A stretch of DNA of 64,000 nt. It comes from Novosphingobium terrae (GTDB lineage Bacteria > Pseudomonadota > Alphaproteobacteria > Sphingomonadales > Sphingomonadaceae). The notes under the pieces are model-generated. The model did not search any database. It had not been told where the DNA came from and saw nothing but the letters and a program-made list of their open reading frames with translations. The stretch lies in NCBI RefSeq assembly GCF_017163935.1, contig NZ_JABVZR010000002.1, forward strand, positions 2,356,001 through 2,420,000, in the 5' to 3' direction. This document shows, one piece after another, positions 26,331 through 34,537 of the stretch. Position numbers and translations under genes: made by a program. The stretch's first letter is position 1; each line of letters begins with the position of its first letter.

Positions 26331-26968
26331 TGAGGTTTAACGTGCTGCTTCATGGCTATTTTCGTTCCACAGCATCCTATCGGGTGCGTATCGCGCTCAA
26401 TCTCAAGGGGATTGGCTATGCCGGGGCCTTTCGCCACCTGCGCCGTAACGAGCAGAACGCACCCGACTATCTCGCGCTGAACCCGCAGGGCCTGTTGCCG
26501 ACACTGGAAACTCCCGAGGGCGTGTTGACCCAGTCGTTGGCGATCTGCGACTATCTGGAGGAGGTCCATCCCGAACCGCCCCTGTTGCCTGGCGATCCCT
26601 TTGAGCGGGCAAGGGTACGCGCCTTTGCGCAGGTGATCGCTTGCGACATTCACCCGATCCAGAACCTCAAAATTCTGGCGCGTCTGCGTGCTCTTGGCAT
26701 AGCGGACGATGATGTGAACGCATGGGCTCACACCACGATCAGCGAAGGTCTGGCCGCCTGTGCGGCGCTGATTGCCGAGCGCAACACACCCTTCTGTTTT
26801 GGGGACACCCCCGGGCTGGCGGACATCTGCCTGGTTCCCCAACTCGTGAACGCCCGGCGCTTCGGCGTAGATTTGACTTGGCCAAGGCTGATGGCGATCG
26901 AGCAGCATTGCCTCACGCTGGAGGCCTTTGCCGCCGCATCGCCTGAACGGCAGGCGGACGCCGAATAG
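26330..26968 (+). CDS. maleylpyruvate isomerase (zeta-class GST)
   Basis: 212 residues if the ATG at 26330 is used, overlapping the transporter stop. A GTG at 26342, preceded by GAGG, would give a start closer to NagL and is equally possible. The active-site segment is FRSTASYRVRIALNLKG, with the LLPTLETPEG cis-Pro loop. It converts maleylpyruvate to fumarylpyruvate with glutathione, the step between its two neighbours in the pathway. Confidence 0.9.
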   Translation: MRFNVLLHGYFRSTASYRVRIALNLKGIGYAGAFRHLRRNEQNAPDYLALNPQGLLPTLETPEGVLTQSLAICDYLEEVHPEPPLLPGDPFERARVRAFAQVIACDIHPIQNLKILARLRALGIADDDVNAWAHTTISEGLAACAALIAERNTPFCFGDTPGLADICLVPQLVNARRFGVDLTWPRLMAIEQHCLTLEAFAAASPERQADAE

Positions 26969-27056
26969 CCGGAAGAACCATAAGGGGCGCCGTCACAGAG
27001 CCGGACAAAGGGCCGACGGCATCCCGCATCTGACAAATTGGGGAGGATTTTTCAAC

Positions 27057-28574
27057 ATGCGCAAGCGTGAAACCTTTTGTGCGTCCATTTTCGGCCGAGG
27101 GCTCTTGATGATGACGGCCACCATGACCACCGGCATCACGCCCGCCACGGCCCAGATTCTGGCGCCGACATCGCCTGCTCCAGAAGCGGCCAAGCCTGTG
27201 CCGCCCCCGCCTGAACTTGTACCCGGTGGGCGGGCTGCAACACCCGACATGCCTCAGCTCATTCGCTGGACCGAGGACTGGAGCAAGCTCCGCGATGTTG
27301 CGCCCAAGGATCGTAAGCCGCTCGAAAAGTTGCGCTATCTGCCCTTGGCCGATGACATCTATCTTTCGCTTGGTGGCGAAGCCCGGCTTTATCGCACAGA
27401 AACCGACCATCTGACGCTGGGCGCACGCCCCGGCAATGATGCGAATTCGACGCTTCAGCAACGCCTGCGCCTGCTGGCCGATCTGCACATCGGCCCCAAT
27501 CTGCGCGCCTTTGTCGAACTGGGCGACAATCGCGAGTATGGGCAGGAGATCGCGACGCCGCCCAATCAGGACAAGCTGGATATAGAGCAGGCCTTTGTGG
27601 ATGCCAAAGTACCGATCGGGCAGAATGCCAGCCTGACGCTGCGCGGCGGGCGTTTTGAAATGCCGCTGGGCAGCTTGCGCCTGGTAGGTCTGCGCGAGGG
27701 GACGAATGTGCGCTTTCTCTTCCAGGGTGGGCGTGCCGTTTTCGATCTCAAGGGCAAGGTCCGTGTCGACGCCTTTATGACGCGCCCGGTCCAGATATCG
27801 TCGAACAGGGTCTTTGACGATGGCGCTGTGCCCGGGGCGCATTTCAACGGTGTCTATGTCTCGACGCCTGTTGGGGCGGCGGTGCCGGGGGTGGGCTTTG
27901 ATGTCTATTATTTTGACCAGCGCCGGGAAAACGCCCGCCTGCATGGCTCGACCGCTGCCGTCGAGCTGCGCAAGAGCATCGGCGCGCGTCTTTACGGGCG
28001 GTCTCACCACTGGGACTATGACGTGGAGGGCACCTTCCAGTTTGGCGCCTTCGGTACGCAGACCATCCGTGCCTGGGCGGTGATGTATGAGGGCGGCTAC
28101 AACCTGCCATCTCTTCCGTTGACCCCCCGGGTCGGCGTGCGCGGCAATCTTTTTTCGGGCGGCAGCAATGCGGCTGGCGGCACGATCGGCACCTTCCTCG
28201 CGCCTTTTCCCAAGGCGCCGATCTACAACAACAGCGATGCCACCTGGTTCAATTTCTCGAACATGATCGATGTCTTCCCGATGCTGTCGATCAAGCCGTC
28301 GCGTCGCCTGAACATCGCGGTGGGTCCTGAGTTCTTCTGGCGGCAGAACGCTGCCGACAGCACATATTCGGCACCCACCGCCGCACCTTTGATCATGCCT
28401 GAGGGGCAGGATCGCTATGTCGGCAAGGCCTACAATCTGGAGGTGGGATGGCAGGCCACGCGCAATCTGGCCTTTCGCGTGACCTACAACCGCTTCCTCG
28501 CAAGCGACAGCTTCATCGGCGGCGGTGGCAAGAGCGCCCATTTTACCGGCTTGCAGAGCAATTTTCGCTTCTAA
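27057..28574 (+). CDS. outer-membrane porin, alginate-export (AlgE-like) family
   Basis: 505 residues from the ATG at 27057 with GGGGAGG at 27040-27046. A signal peptide ends near ATAQ. Beta-barrel strands with alternating residues follow (YLSLGGEARLYRTETD, LRAFVELGDNREYGQE, LRGGRFEMPLGSLRLVG), and the last residue is Phe (SNFRF). The pattern fits the alginate_exp family of 18-strand barrels. Its place inside the salicylate cluster suggests it passes aromatic acids across the outer membrane. Confidence 0.85.
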   Translation: MRKRETFCASIFGRGLLMMTATMTTGITPATAQILAPTSPAPEAAKPVPPPPELVPGGRAATPDMPQLIRWTEDWSKLRDVAPKDRKPLEKLRYLPLADDIYLSLGGEARLYRTETDHLTLGARPGNDANSTLQQRLRLLADLHIGPNLRAFVELGDNREYGQEIATPPNQDKLDIEQAFVDAKVPIGQNASLTLRGGRFEMPLGSLRLVGLREGTNVRFLFQGGRAVFDLKGKVRVDAFMTRPVQISSNRVFDDGAVPGAHFNGVYVSTPVGAAVPGVGFDVYYFDQRRENARLHGSTAAVELRKSIGARLYGRSHHWDYDVEGTFQFGAFGTQTIRAWAVMYEGGYNLPSLPLTPRVGVRGNLFSGGSNAAGGTIGTFLAPFPKAPIYNNSDATWFNFSNMIDVFPMLSIKPSRRLNIAVGPEFFWRQNAADSTYSAPTAAPLIMPEGQDRYVGKAYNLEVGWQATRNLAFRVTYNRFLASDSFIGGGGKSAHFTGLQSNFRF

Positions 28575-28602
28575 CCTTTGTGCCTACTAATAGGATGTAT
28601 AG

Positions 28603-29847
28603 ATGATGATGGCCCAGTATGACGTTCTTATCGTTGGAGCAGGTCATGGTGGAGCTCAGGCAGCCATCGCACTGCGGAAGAACGGTTTTGCCGGGACGAT
28701 TGGTCTTGTCGGCGCCGAGCTGGAGCTGCCTTATGAGCGGCCGCCCTTGTCCAAGGAGTATCTGGCCGGTGAGAAGGCGTTTGAGCGCCTTCTCATCCGT
28801 CAAAAATCCTTTTGGGATCAGAAGGCGATCGAGCTCAGGCTCGGACAAGCGGTGATCGCGGTTAATCCCGGCAATCGTACCGTTGGACTGCGCGATGGTG
28901 TGACAATCGGCTTCGGCGATCTGGTCTGGGCCGCCGGGGGAACACCTCGCCAATTGCAATGTGATGGACATCATCTGGGCGGTTTGCATTACATGCGTAC
29001 CCGCGCCGATGCAGATGCATTGGAGAGGAGGCTTCCAGCGGCAGAGCGGATCGTCATTGTCGGCGGCGGCTATATCGGTCTTGAGGCAGCGGCCGTGATG
29101 CGCAAGCTTGGCAAGGCGGTTACCTTGATCGAGACGGCCGACCGGGTGCTGGCGCGCGTCGCGGGTGAACCATTGTCGCGTTTTTTTGAGCGGCTGCATC
29201 GAGCACATGGCGTCGATATCCGTTTGAATGCCTCGGTCAATGGTCTGGTAGGAAGGCAGGGTCAGATTGAGGCCGTGAGATTGGCGGATGGCGAGATGTT
29301 ACCCGCCGATCTGGTCATCGCCGGTGTCGGGATCGTTCCGGCGGTCGAACCCCTTGTCACGGCAGGCGCGACAGCCTCGGCTGGTGGCCTTTGGGTCGAT
29401 GCCGGAATGAAAACCAGCCTTGATCATGTCTATGCCATTGGCGACTGCGCGGCCCACAGCAATCTTCACGCGGGACATGATGAGCCGATCCGTCTGGAAT
29501 CGGTCCAGAACGCCAATGATCAGGCGGTCGTGGCGGCGCGCAACATCTGCGGTATCGAGACATTCTACGACGCCAGGCCTTGGTTCTGGTCGCATCAATA
29601 TGACACCCGGCTGCAGACGATTGGGCTGGCGGCGGGCTTTGACGCGATGCTGCTGCGCGGTGATCCGGATAGCGGCAGCTTCTCGGTTATCTATGGCCGT
29701 GGCGGCAGGGTCGTCGCGCTGGATTGTGTCAACAATACGAAGGACTATGTTCAGGGCAGGGGGCTGGTCGAGGCTGGCGCTTTGATGTCTGCTGCTCTGG
29801 CTGATGCATCGGTGCCATTCAAAGCGCTGAATGGCGCCGATCAATAG
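28603..29847 (+). CDS. FAD-dependent ferredoxin reductase (BphA4/putidaredoxin-reductase type)
   Basis: 414 residues; any of three ATGs at 28603-28611 may be the start. The FAD motif VLIVGAGHGGAQAAIAL, the ELPYERPPLSKEYL segment, the NAD motif IVIVGGGYIGLEAAAVM and the second FAD motif VYAIGDCAAHSN are all present. PWFWSHQYDTRLQTIGL is typical of ferredoxin reductases of oxygenase systems. It should pass electrons from NADH to the 105-residue ferredoxin at 21.8 kb. A close paralogue lies at 49.1 kb. Confidence 0.93.
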   Translation: MMMAQYDVLIVGAGHGGAQAAIALRKNGFAGTIGLVGAELELPYERPPLSKEYLAGEKAFERLLIRQKSFWDQKAIELRLGQAVIAVNPGNRTVGLRDGVTIGFGDLVWAAGGTPRQLQCDGHHLGGLHYMRTRADADALERRLPAAERIVIVGGGYIGLEAAAVMRKLGKAVTLIETADRVLARVAGEPLSRFFERLHRAHGVDIRLNASVNGLVGRQGQIEAVRLADGEMLPADLVIAGVGIVPAVEPLVTAGATASAGGLWVDAGMKTSLDHVYAIGDCAAHSNLHAGHDEPIRLESVQNANDQAVVAARNICGIETFYDARPWFWSHQYDTRLQTIGLAAGFDAMLLRGDPDSGSFSVIYGRGGRVVALDCVNNTKDYVQGRGLVEAGALMSAALADASVPFKALNGADQ

Positions 29848-29976
29848 GACACCCGCATCTGGCGCGGACGTGATGAGGGAGCATATGTCAAGGTTCCCTC
29901 AGGGCGCTTGTTCTACACCTTTGATGTCTGGCTGTGGTCTTGATCCGCAAGCGGTCCGGCCTGCCGTAGGTGGGCA

Positions 29977-30158
29977 ATGGTGGAAGTAGCCACCTGTCTC
30001 AGAGCCCACCGCACGACTTTCAGCCTTGGAGTAGAAAAAGGGATTTCGGGCGTCTGATCGGACGGACCAAGGGCGCTATGAACGCAAGGCTACACGCCGT
30101 CACCGATGCCCGCGGTTGTCCTCTGAGTTTTCTCATCACCTCCCGTCATCGGGAATAA
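29977..30158 (+). mobile_element. IS5-family transposase remnant (frameshifted)
   Basis: From 29977 one frame reads MVEVATCLRAHRTTFSLGVE and soon stops. A second frame then reads RDFGRLIGRTKGAMNARLHA and VTDARGCPLSFLIT. Together they match the central part of IS5-type transposases (ATYLKAHRTA ... IGRTKGGMNTKLHAVTD). Both ends are missing and a frameshift lies near 30035, so it is a dead fragment. It overlaps the 3' end of the GFA-type gene on the other strand by 23 bases. Confidence 0.8.
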
Positions 30159-30567
30159 AGTGAAGCACACCGGCCCTGTTGGAGGGCCTGCCTGTGTCTT
30201 TCGGGTGATGAACGCCATCGTGCACCGGAATCTCGGCGAAATCGAAAGGGCTTACGCCATCAAGACAGGCGACGTTGACGCCATATTCATTCGGGTTCGA
30301 CCGGCGTTGATGATGCGTGTAGATGCCGCAGCGGGAGCAGAAGAAATGCTGCGCTACGCCGGTGTTGAAACGATAGCTGGTCAGCACCTCTTCACCACGC
30401 AGGAAGCGTATACCCCCTAGCGCGGCCGACACTGCCGCCGCACCGCGCATCCGGCAATAGGAGCAGGTGCAACGGCGGATGGTTTGCATGCCATCCGACA
30501 GCGTGGCCTCAAAGCGCACCGCGCCGCAGTGGCAGCCCCCGGGCCAGGGATTTTTATGATCTTTCAT
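30136..30567 (-). CDS. GFA-family (CENP-V/GFA domain) zinc protein
   Basis: 143 residues. The zinc ligands follow the GFA pattern: GGCHCGAVRFEA, RRCTCSYCRMRG and HFFCSRCGIYTHHQ. The family holds glutathione-dependent formaldehyde-activating enzymes and related glutathione-adduct lyases. The last residues come from DNA shared with the transposase remnant, so the natural C-terminus may have been changed by the insertion. Substrate unknown. Confidence 0.87.
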   Translation of the reverse strand: MKDHKNPWPGGCHCGAVRFEATLSDGMQTIRRCTCSYCRMRGAAAVSAALGGIRFLRGEEVLTSYRFNTGVAQHFFCSRCGIYTHHQRRSNPNEYGVNVACLDGVSPFDFAEIPVHDGVHHPKDTGRPSNRAGVLHFIPDDGR

Positions 30568-30620
30568 AGGGTTTTACGCTCCGGTCTGTTGCTTCTCATG
30601 GTGTCAATCGCGCCATCGGT

Positions 30621-31754
30621 TCAGGCATTGCGTCCAAGGTGATTGCGAAAGGCTGCCAACCCTTCCGCCAGACCCGCCCGCCCGAAACCGATGCGAAAGC
30701 GGTCATCCGGTGTCGGCCCGAGGGCGGATGTGTAAATGCTGGAGGGGAGCAGCAGAACACCGGCTTCCTCGACGAGCGACGTCGTGAAGCGCTCGACATC
30801 GCCGGGGCCAATGTAGCGCGGATAGCCGACGCAACCGCCATCCGGGCGGCTCCAGGCGAAGAGTTCGGGATAATCCGCGAAGAAGCTGTCGAGCAGCACC
30901 AGATTGTCGCGCACCAGCTGGTTGTTGCGGGCCAGAATAGCCGTGCGATGCTCCAGCGCGATCAGCGCCAATCTTTCGCTGGGCGCGGAATTGCAGATCG
31001 AGAGGAAGTGCTTCATCCGCTCCATACGGATAAGCAGATCGCGGTCCTGACAGGCGATCCAGCCGATCCGTAGCCCCGGCAGGCCATAGGCCTTGGACAT
31101 CACATTGAGCGACAGGCCCCGCTCATACACATCCGCGACCTGCGGCAGGTGGCGTTGCGGATCAGGCCCCAGCAAGCGGTACACCTCATCGCTGAACAGC
31201 CAGATTCCATGCTGGCGGCACAGCGCGATCAGGGCATCGAGGAGAGGGCGCTCAAGGATCTTGCCGGTGGGGTTGTGCGGAAAGTTGATCGAGATCAGCC
31301 GTGTGTTCGGGCGAATGGCGGCAGCGACGCGATCGATATCGAGCGACCAGCCGTCGTCAGGATTGAGCGGAACGCCGCTCACATCGCAGATGGAAAGCGG
31401 GATGGTCTCGCTGGCCTGATAGTTCGGGGTCACGACGATGGCATGATCGTCAGGCCCCAGCAGTGCGTGAGAGGCGACATAGATCCCTTCTTCCGCGCCT
31501 GCAAAGCACAGGATGTCGCTGTCCTTCATCGTGTCATAGGTTGATGCGATCGAGGCCAACAGGGCAGGGTCCCCGAAGGTTTGAGTGTAACCCAGCCACT
31601 GATCGTCAAGCGCCGCCGCGGCATCCTTGCCGCCAAGCGCCAGCAATTCCCGGACCGTGAAGCTTTGCGCATCCGAGGCGGTCAGATGGTAGCGCGCCTT
31701 GAACTCCCAGCGCGAGAAATAGGTCTCAAGGCGAAAATCGGGCAACAGCGTCAT
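30621..31754 (-). CDS. class I/II PLP-dependent aminotransferase
   Basis: 377 residues, fold type I. NFPHNPTGKIL holds the conserved Asn, IWLFSDEVYRLL the Asp and Tyr, and VMSKAYGLPGLRIGW the PLP-binding Lys. A C-terminal RIGFGR segment binds the substrate carboxylate. The amino acid used cannot be told. It lies alone between the GFA gene and a decayed hydrolase gene on the same strand. Confidence 0.9.
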   Translation of the reverse strand: MTLLPDFRLETYFSRWEFKARYHLTASDAQSFTVRELLALGGKDAAAALDDQWLGYTQTFGDPALLASIASTYDTMKDSDILCFAGAEEGIYVASHALLGPDDHAIVVTPNYQASETIPLSICDVSGVPLNPDDGWSLDIDRVAAAIRPNTRLISINFPHNPTGKILERPLLDALIALCRQHGIWLFSDEVYRLLGPDPQRHLPQVADVYERGLSLNVMSKAYGLPGLRIGWIACQDRDLLIRMERMKHFLSICNSAPSERLALIALEHRTAILARNNQLVRDNLVLLDSFFADYPELFAWSRPDGGCVGYPRYIGPGDVERFTTSLVEEAGVLLLPSSIYTSALGPTPDDRFRIGFGRAGLAEGLAAFRNHLGRNA

Positions 31755-31809
31755 GGGTTCTGCTCCGCTTATGGATCGGTTCGGGAGGCTTTGAGAAGTT
31801 TGTAGCGTA

Positions 31810-32342
31810 TCACCTTTGAACGGTTGAGACTGCGGGTGAGACAGGGCACCGGGTTACGGAAGTTGAAGTTATCCCCGCGCATCCGGTTGACGGCAAGCCG
31901 TTGGCTGACTGGCTCCGCTTCAAGGCTCTGGTGATGTTCGCTTTCAAGGCGGCGGGATCATCGACATGGGCAAGATGGCCCTGGCCTTGCATGGTCTCCA
32001 CATGGGCTTGCGGCATGGCTTGCGCAAACCGGCGGAATGCTGCGCCGTAAAGCCATGGTCCTCGCTCATCGCGCCGATGATCAGTGTTGTGATAGCACCG
32101 AGCGCATCATAACTTTCATAGCGAGGGGGGAAGGCATTGATCGCAGCCATTTCGTCTCCCAATGATTCCGCCATGGTCAACAGATGGGGCCAGACAGGCT
32201 GGTTCCGCAAATCTCCGAGATAGGCCTCGTCAAAGCCCGACACGTCGCGGTTGATGATCAGCGTCTCTCCTTCGCCCTTGCGCTTATATGTGGCCATGCC
32301 GTTGCGGGTGTTCCACTCATACACGCTGGCTTCTCCTGACAT
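31810..32342 (-). pseudogene. alpha/beta hydrolase, C-terminal part only, frameshifted
   Basis: The frame starting at 32342 ends with the beta-strand preceding the acid residue of an alpha/beta hydrolase (ITTLIIGAMSEDHGF). The natural continuation, RFAQAMPQAHVETMQGQGHL with AHVDDP after it, lies in a different frame read from about 32045 to 31940. A one-base change near 32030-32045 therefore splits the gene. The N-terminal half with the nucleophile Ser is missing. It is a broken copy of an esterase-like gene. Confidence 0.75.
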
Positions 32343-32479
32343 CTCGCTTGCGGCGATGTTAGGGGAAAACGAGCGCCTGTATCTTCACTTATGGGTGTAA
32401 ATTCGGGACTTACGGCTTGCATCCGGGCAAGCCATCCGCTCCATGCACCATGGCGGCGGAGCGGATGGTATTGCACGGC

Positions 32480-33232
32480 CTAGAGCTTCACGGCTGCATT
32501 TCCGCCGTCGGCCCATAAGGCCGAACCTGTCACGAAGCTTGCCATATCGCTGGCGAGGAACAGCGCTGCCTTGGCGATTTCCTCAGGTTCGGCGATCCGC
32601 TTCATGGCATGCAGACCGGCTGCCCATGCCCGCTGGTCTGCGTCACCCGCCATTTCGGTTGCGGTGCCGCCGGGCAGCAGGGCGTTGGCGCGGATGCCGG
32701 CCCCTGCATAGTCCGCCGTTATGCCTCGGACCAGCCCCATCAGCCCGGCCTTGCTGGCGGCATAGGCGCTCATCCCCGGCAAGCCGACACTGTTGCCCAC
32801 AAAACTGCTGGTGAACACTAGTGCCCCCGCTCCCCGCTGCAGCATGACCGGGATTTGAGCCCGCGCGCCGAGGAATGCGGCTGTGAGATTGGCGTCCAGA
32901 ACATCCATCCATTGCCTTGGCGCCATCTCCGCCAAGGGCTTCATCGCGCCGACCTGCCCTGCGTTGTTGAAGGCGATGTCCAGCCTTCCGAAATGAGAGA
33001 GCGCGGTCTCTACAGCCGCCTGATGCGTCGCCTCATTGGTCACGTCTCCGGCGACGATGGCGACTTTGCCGCCGTCCTTCTCCATTTGATGGGCCAGTTG
33101 CTCCAGTCGATCCTGTCGGCGCGCAACGAGGACGAGCGATGCCCCCTGCGCCGCGAACAGAATTGCGGCTGCTTGTCCGATCCCTGAACTTGCGCCTGTG
33201 ATGATCGCAACCTTGCCGTCAATGAGTTTCAT
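32480..33232 (-). CDS. short-chain dehydrogenase/reductase
   Basis: 250 residues, classical SDR. The cofactor motif AIITGASSGIGQAAAILFA (TGxxxGxG), the NNAGQVG motif, catalytic Ser (FTSSFVGNSV) and YAASKAG (Tyr and Lys) are all present, with a C-terminal GSALWADGGN. The Arg pair after the second strand (LVARRQDRL) suggests NADPH. Substrate unknown. It is a single gene. Confidence 0.93.
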   Translation of the reverse strand: MKLIDGKVAIITGASSGIGQAAAILFAAQGASLVLVARRQDRLEQLAHQMEKDGGKVAIVAGDVTNEATHQAAVETALSHFGRLDIAFNNAGQVGAMKPLAEMAPRQWMDVLDANLTAAFLGARAQIPVMLQRGAGALVFTSSFVGNSVGLPGMSAYAASKAGLMGLVRGITADYAGAGIRANALLPGGTATEMAGDADQRAWAAGLHAMKRIAEPEEIAKAALFLASDMASFVTGSALWADGGNAAVKL

Positions 33233-33920
33233 CTCTCACCTCCATCTTGTGGAGGCGCAAGGATAAAGGACGCTACGGGTGCATACCTCTCGTTCCTTGC
33301 CTTCAAATTGAGAAGCGGCCTCGCATGGTGCGCTTCAATTCTTCAAGGCTAGCAGAATGCCGCGCAGATGATGGATGGCTACATCCGTAGGGCACGAGCC
33401 ATCGTGCAAATTGACGCTGATTGGTGAGGCTGGAGGGACAGATGATGCCTCATCCCCTGCGGCGATGCCTTGTGGCATATCGTCTACAAAGCGAAAGGGG
33501 GAGCCAAGCACTGCGCGCATGGCGGCCCAGAATGCTGCAACCTATGCTCCGTAAAGGCAATCCGCCATGGGTTGCATCGATCCGGCCATCGCCACCAAAG
33601 AGCAACACAAGATCCAACGCGCCACGGTCAGTCCCCCCGCTGGTACTGGCTTGGGCAACGCAGACTTCAAGCGCAATCTGCCGATGGGCACGTGGGGAGC
33701 CCCCTCGGCGGTTATATTCGCTCAGTCCCGGGCGTCAGATGATTTGAAAACCCTGCTGCTGATCGCCAAACCGGCAGCACGTGCCACCAGCTGATGCATC
33801 ACGCGATGCACCCTATCCATCTTCGGTATCGCTTCGCGTGAAATGCGATCTCCTGATGGGCCGGGGCGAGGGGCTAGACTGATTGCCAATCAACAGATGA
33901 TCAAGAGGGAAGGATCAAGC
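33233..33920. other. intergenic region, no supportable gene
   Basis: About 690 bases between the SDR gene and the VOC genes. Several short overlapping open frames exist (33335-33520 minus, 33421-33794 plus), but none has a ribosome-binding site or motif I can recognise. An imperfect inverted repeat (AATTGAGAAGCG against CGCTTCAATT, 33307-33340) is present. The promoter of the VOC pair should be near the right end. Confidence 0.5.
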
Positions 33921-34526
33921 ATGGCAGCACAGGCTCTCGCCGCGCAGCAGAGCGATGTTTCGGCATCGGGCATCACCTCGCCCAGCCGGCTGGCGCATGT
34001 CGTGCTGCGCACATCGCGCTATGAGGCGATGCTGGAGTGGTACAGGCTGGTGCTTCATGCCGAAATCGCCTTTGACAATGGCCATATCGGCTTCCTCTCC
34101 TATGATGAAGAGCATCATCGCGTGGCCTTTATCAATGTACCGGGACTGGGCGAACAGCCCGAGGGGATCTGCGGCCTGCATCATGTCGCCTTCACTCTGG
34201 ACACGTTGCGCCAGTTGTTGGACAATTATGCCCGCCTGCGTGAGCTTGGCGTGGAACCGGCATGGGCGGTCAACCACGGGCCGACCACATCGCTCTATTA
34301 TGCCGATCCCGATGGAAATCAGGTCGAATTCCAGGTCGATAACTATGATACGGTTGAGGAAGCGGGCGAATTCTTCTTCTCCGATGCCTTTGATGTCAAT
34401 CCGATCGGCGTCGATTTCGATCCCGAAGATCTGCGTCGCCGCCTGCTGGCCGGCGAAGATGAGGCCACATTGAAGCGCCGTCCGCCCAGCGGTCCCGTGG
34501 GGCTCGAAGCGATCAAGCTGCGCTGA
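33921..34526 (+). CDS. VOC-family protein, extradiol-dioxygenase-like
   Basis: 201 residues from the ATG at 33921, with AAGGA at 33910-33914. The metal-binding pattern of the vicinal oxygen chelate fold is seen as His in SRLAHVVLRTS, His in CGLHHVAFTL and Glu in DPDGNQVEFQVDN. The length fits single-module ring-cleaving dioxygenase relatives. Thirty C-terminal residues (GEDEATLKRRPPSGP) form a tail. It is followed after 11 bases by a two-module relative; the pair probably acts on one aromatic pathway. Confidence 0.85.
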   Translation: MAAQALAAQQSDVSASGITSPSRLAHVVLRTSRYEAMLEWYRLVLHAEIAFDNGHIGFLSYDEEHHRVAFINVPGLGEQPEGICGLHHVAFTLDTLRQLLDNYARLRELGVEPAWAVNHGPTTSLYYADPDGNQVEFQVDNYDTVEEAGEFFFSDAFDVNPIGVDFDPEDLRRRLLAGEDEATLKRRPPSGPVGLEAIKLR

Positions 34527-34537
34527 AGGAGCCTCGC

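Noticed and set aside
33421..33794. overlapping short open frames on the plus strand
   Set aside because: No ribosome-binding site, no motif, and three frames are open at once, as expected by chance in GC-rich DNA.
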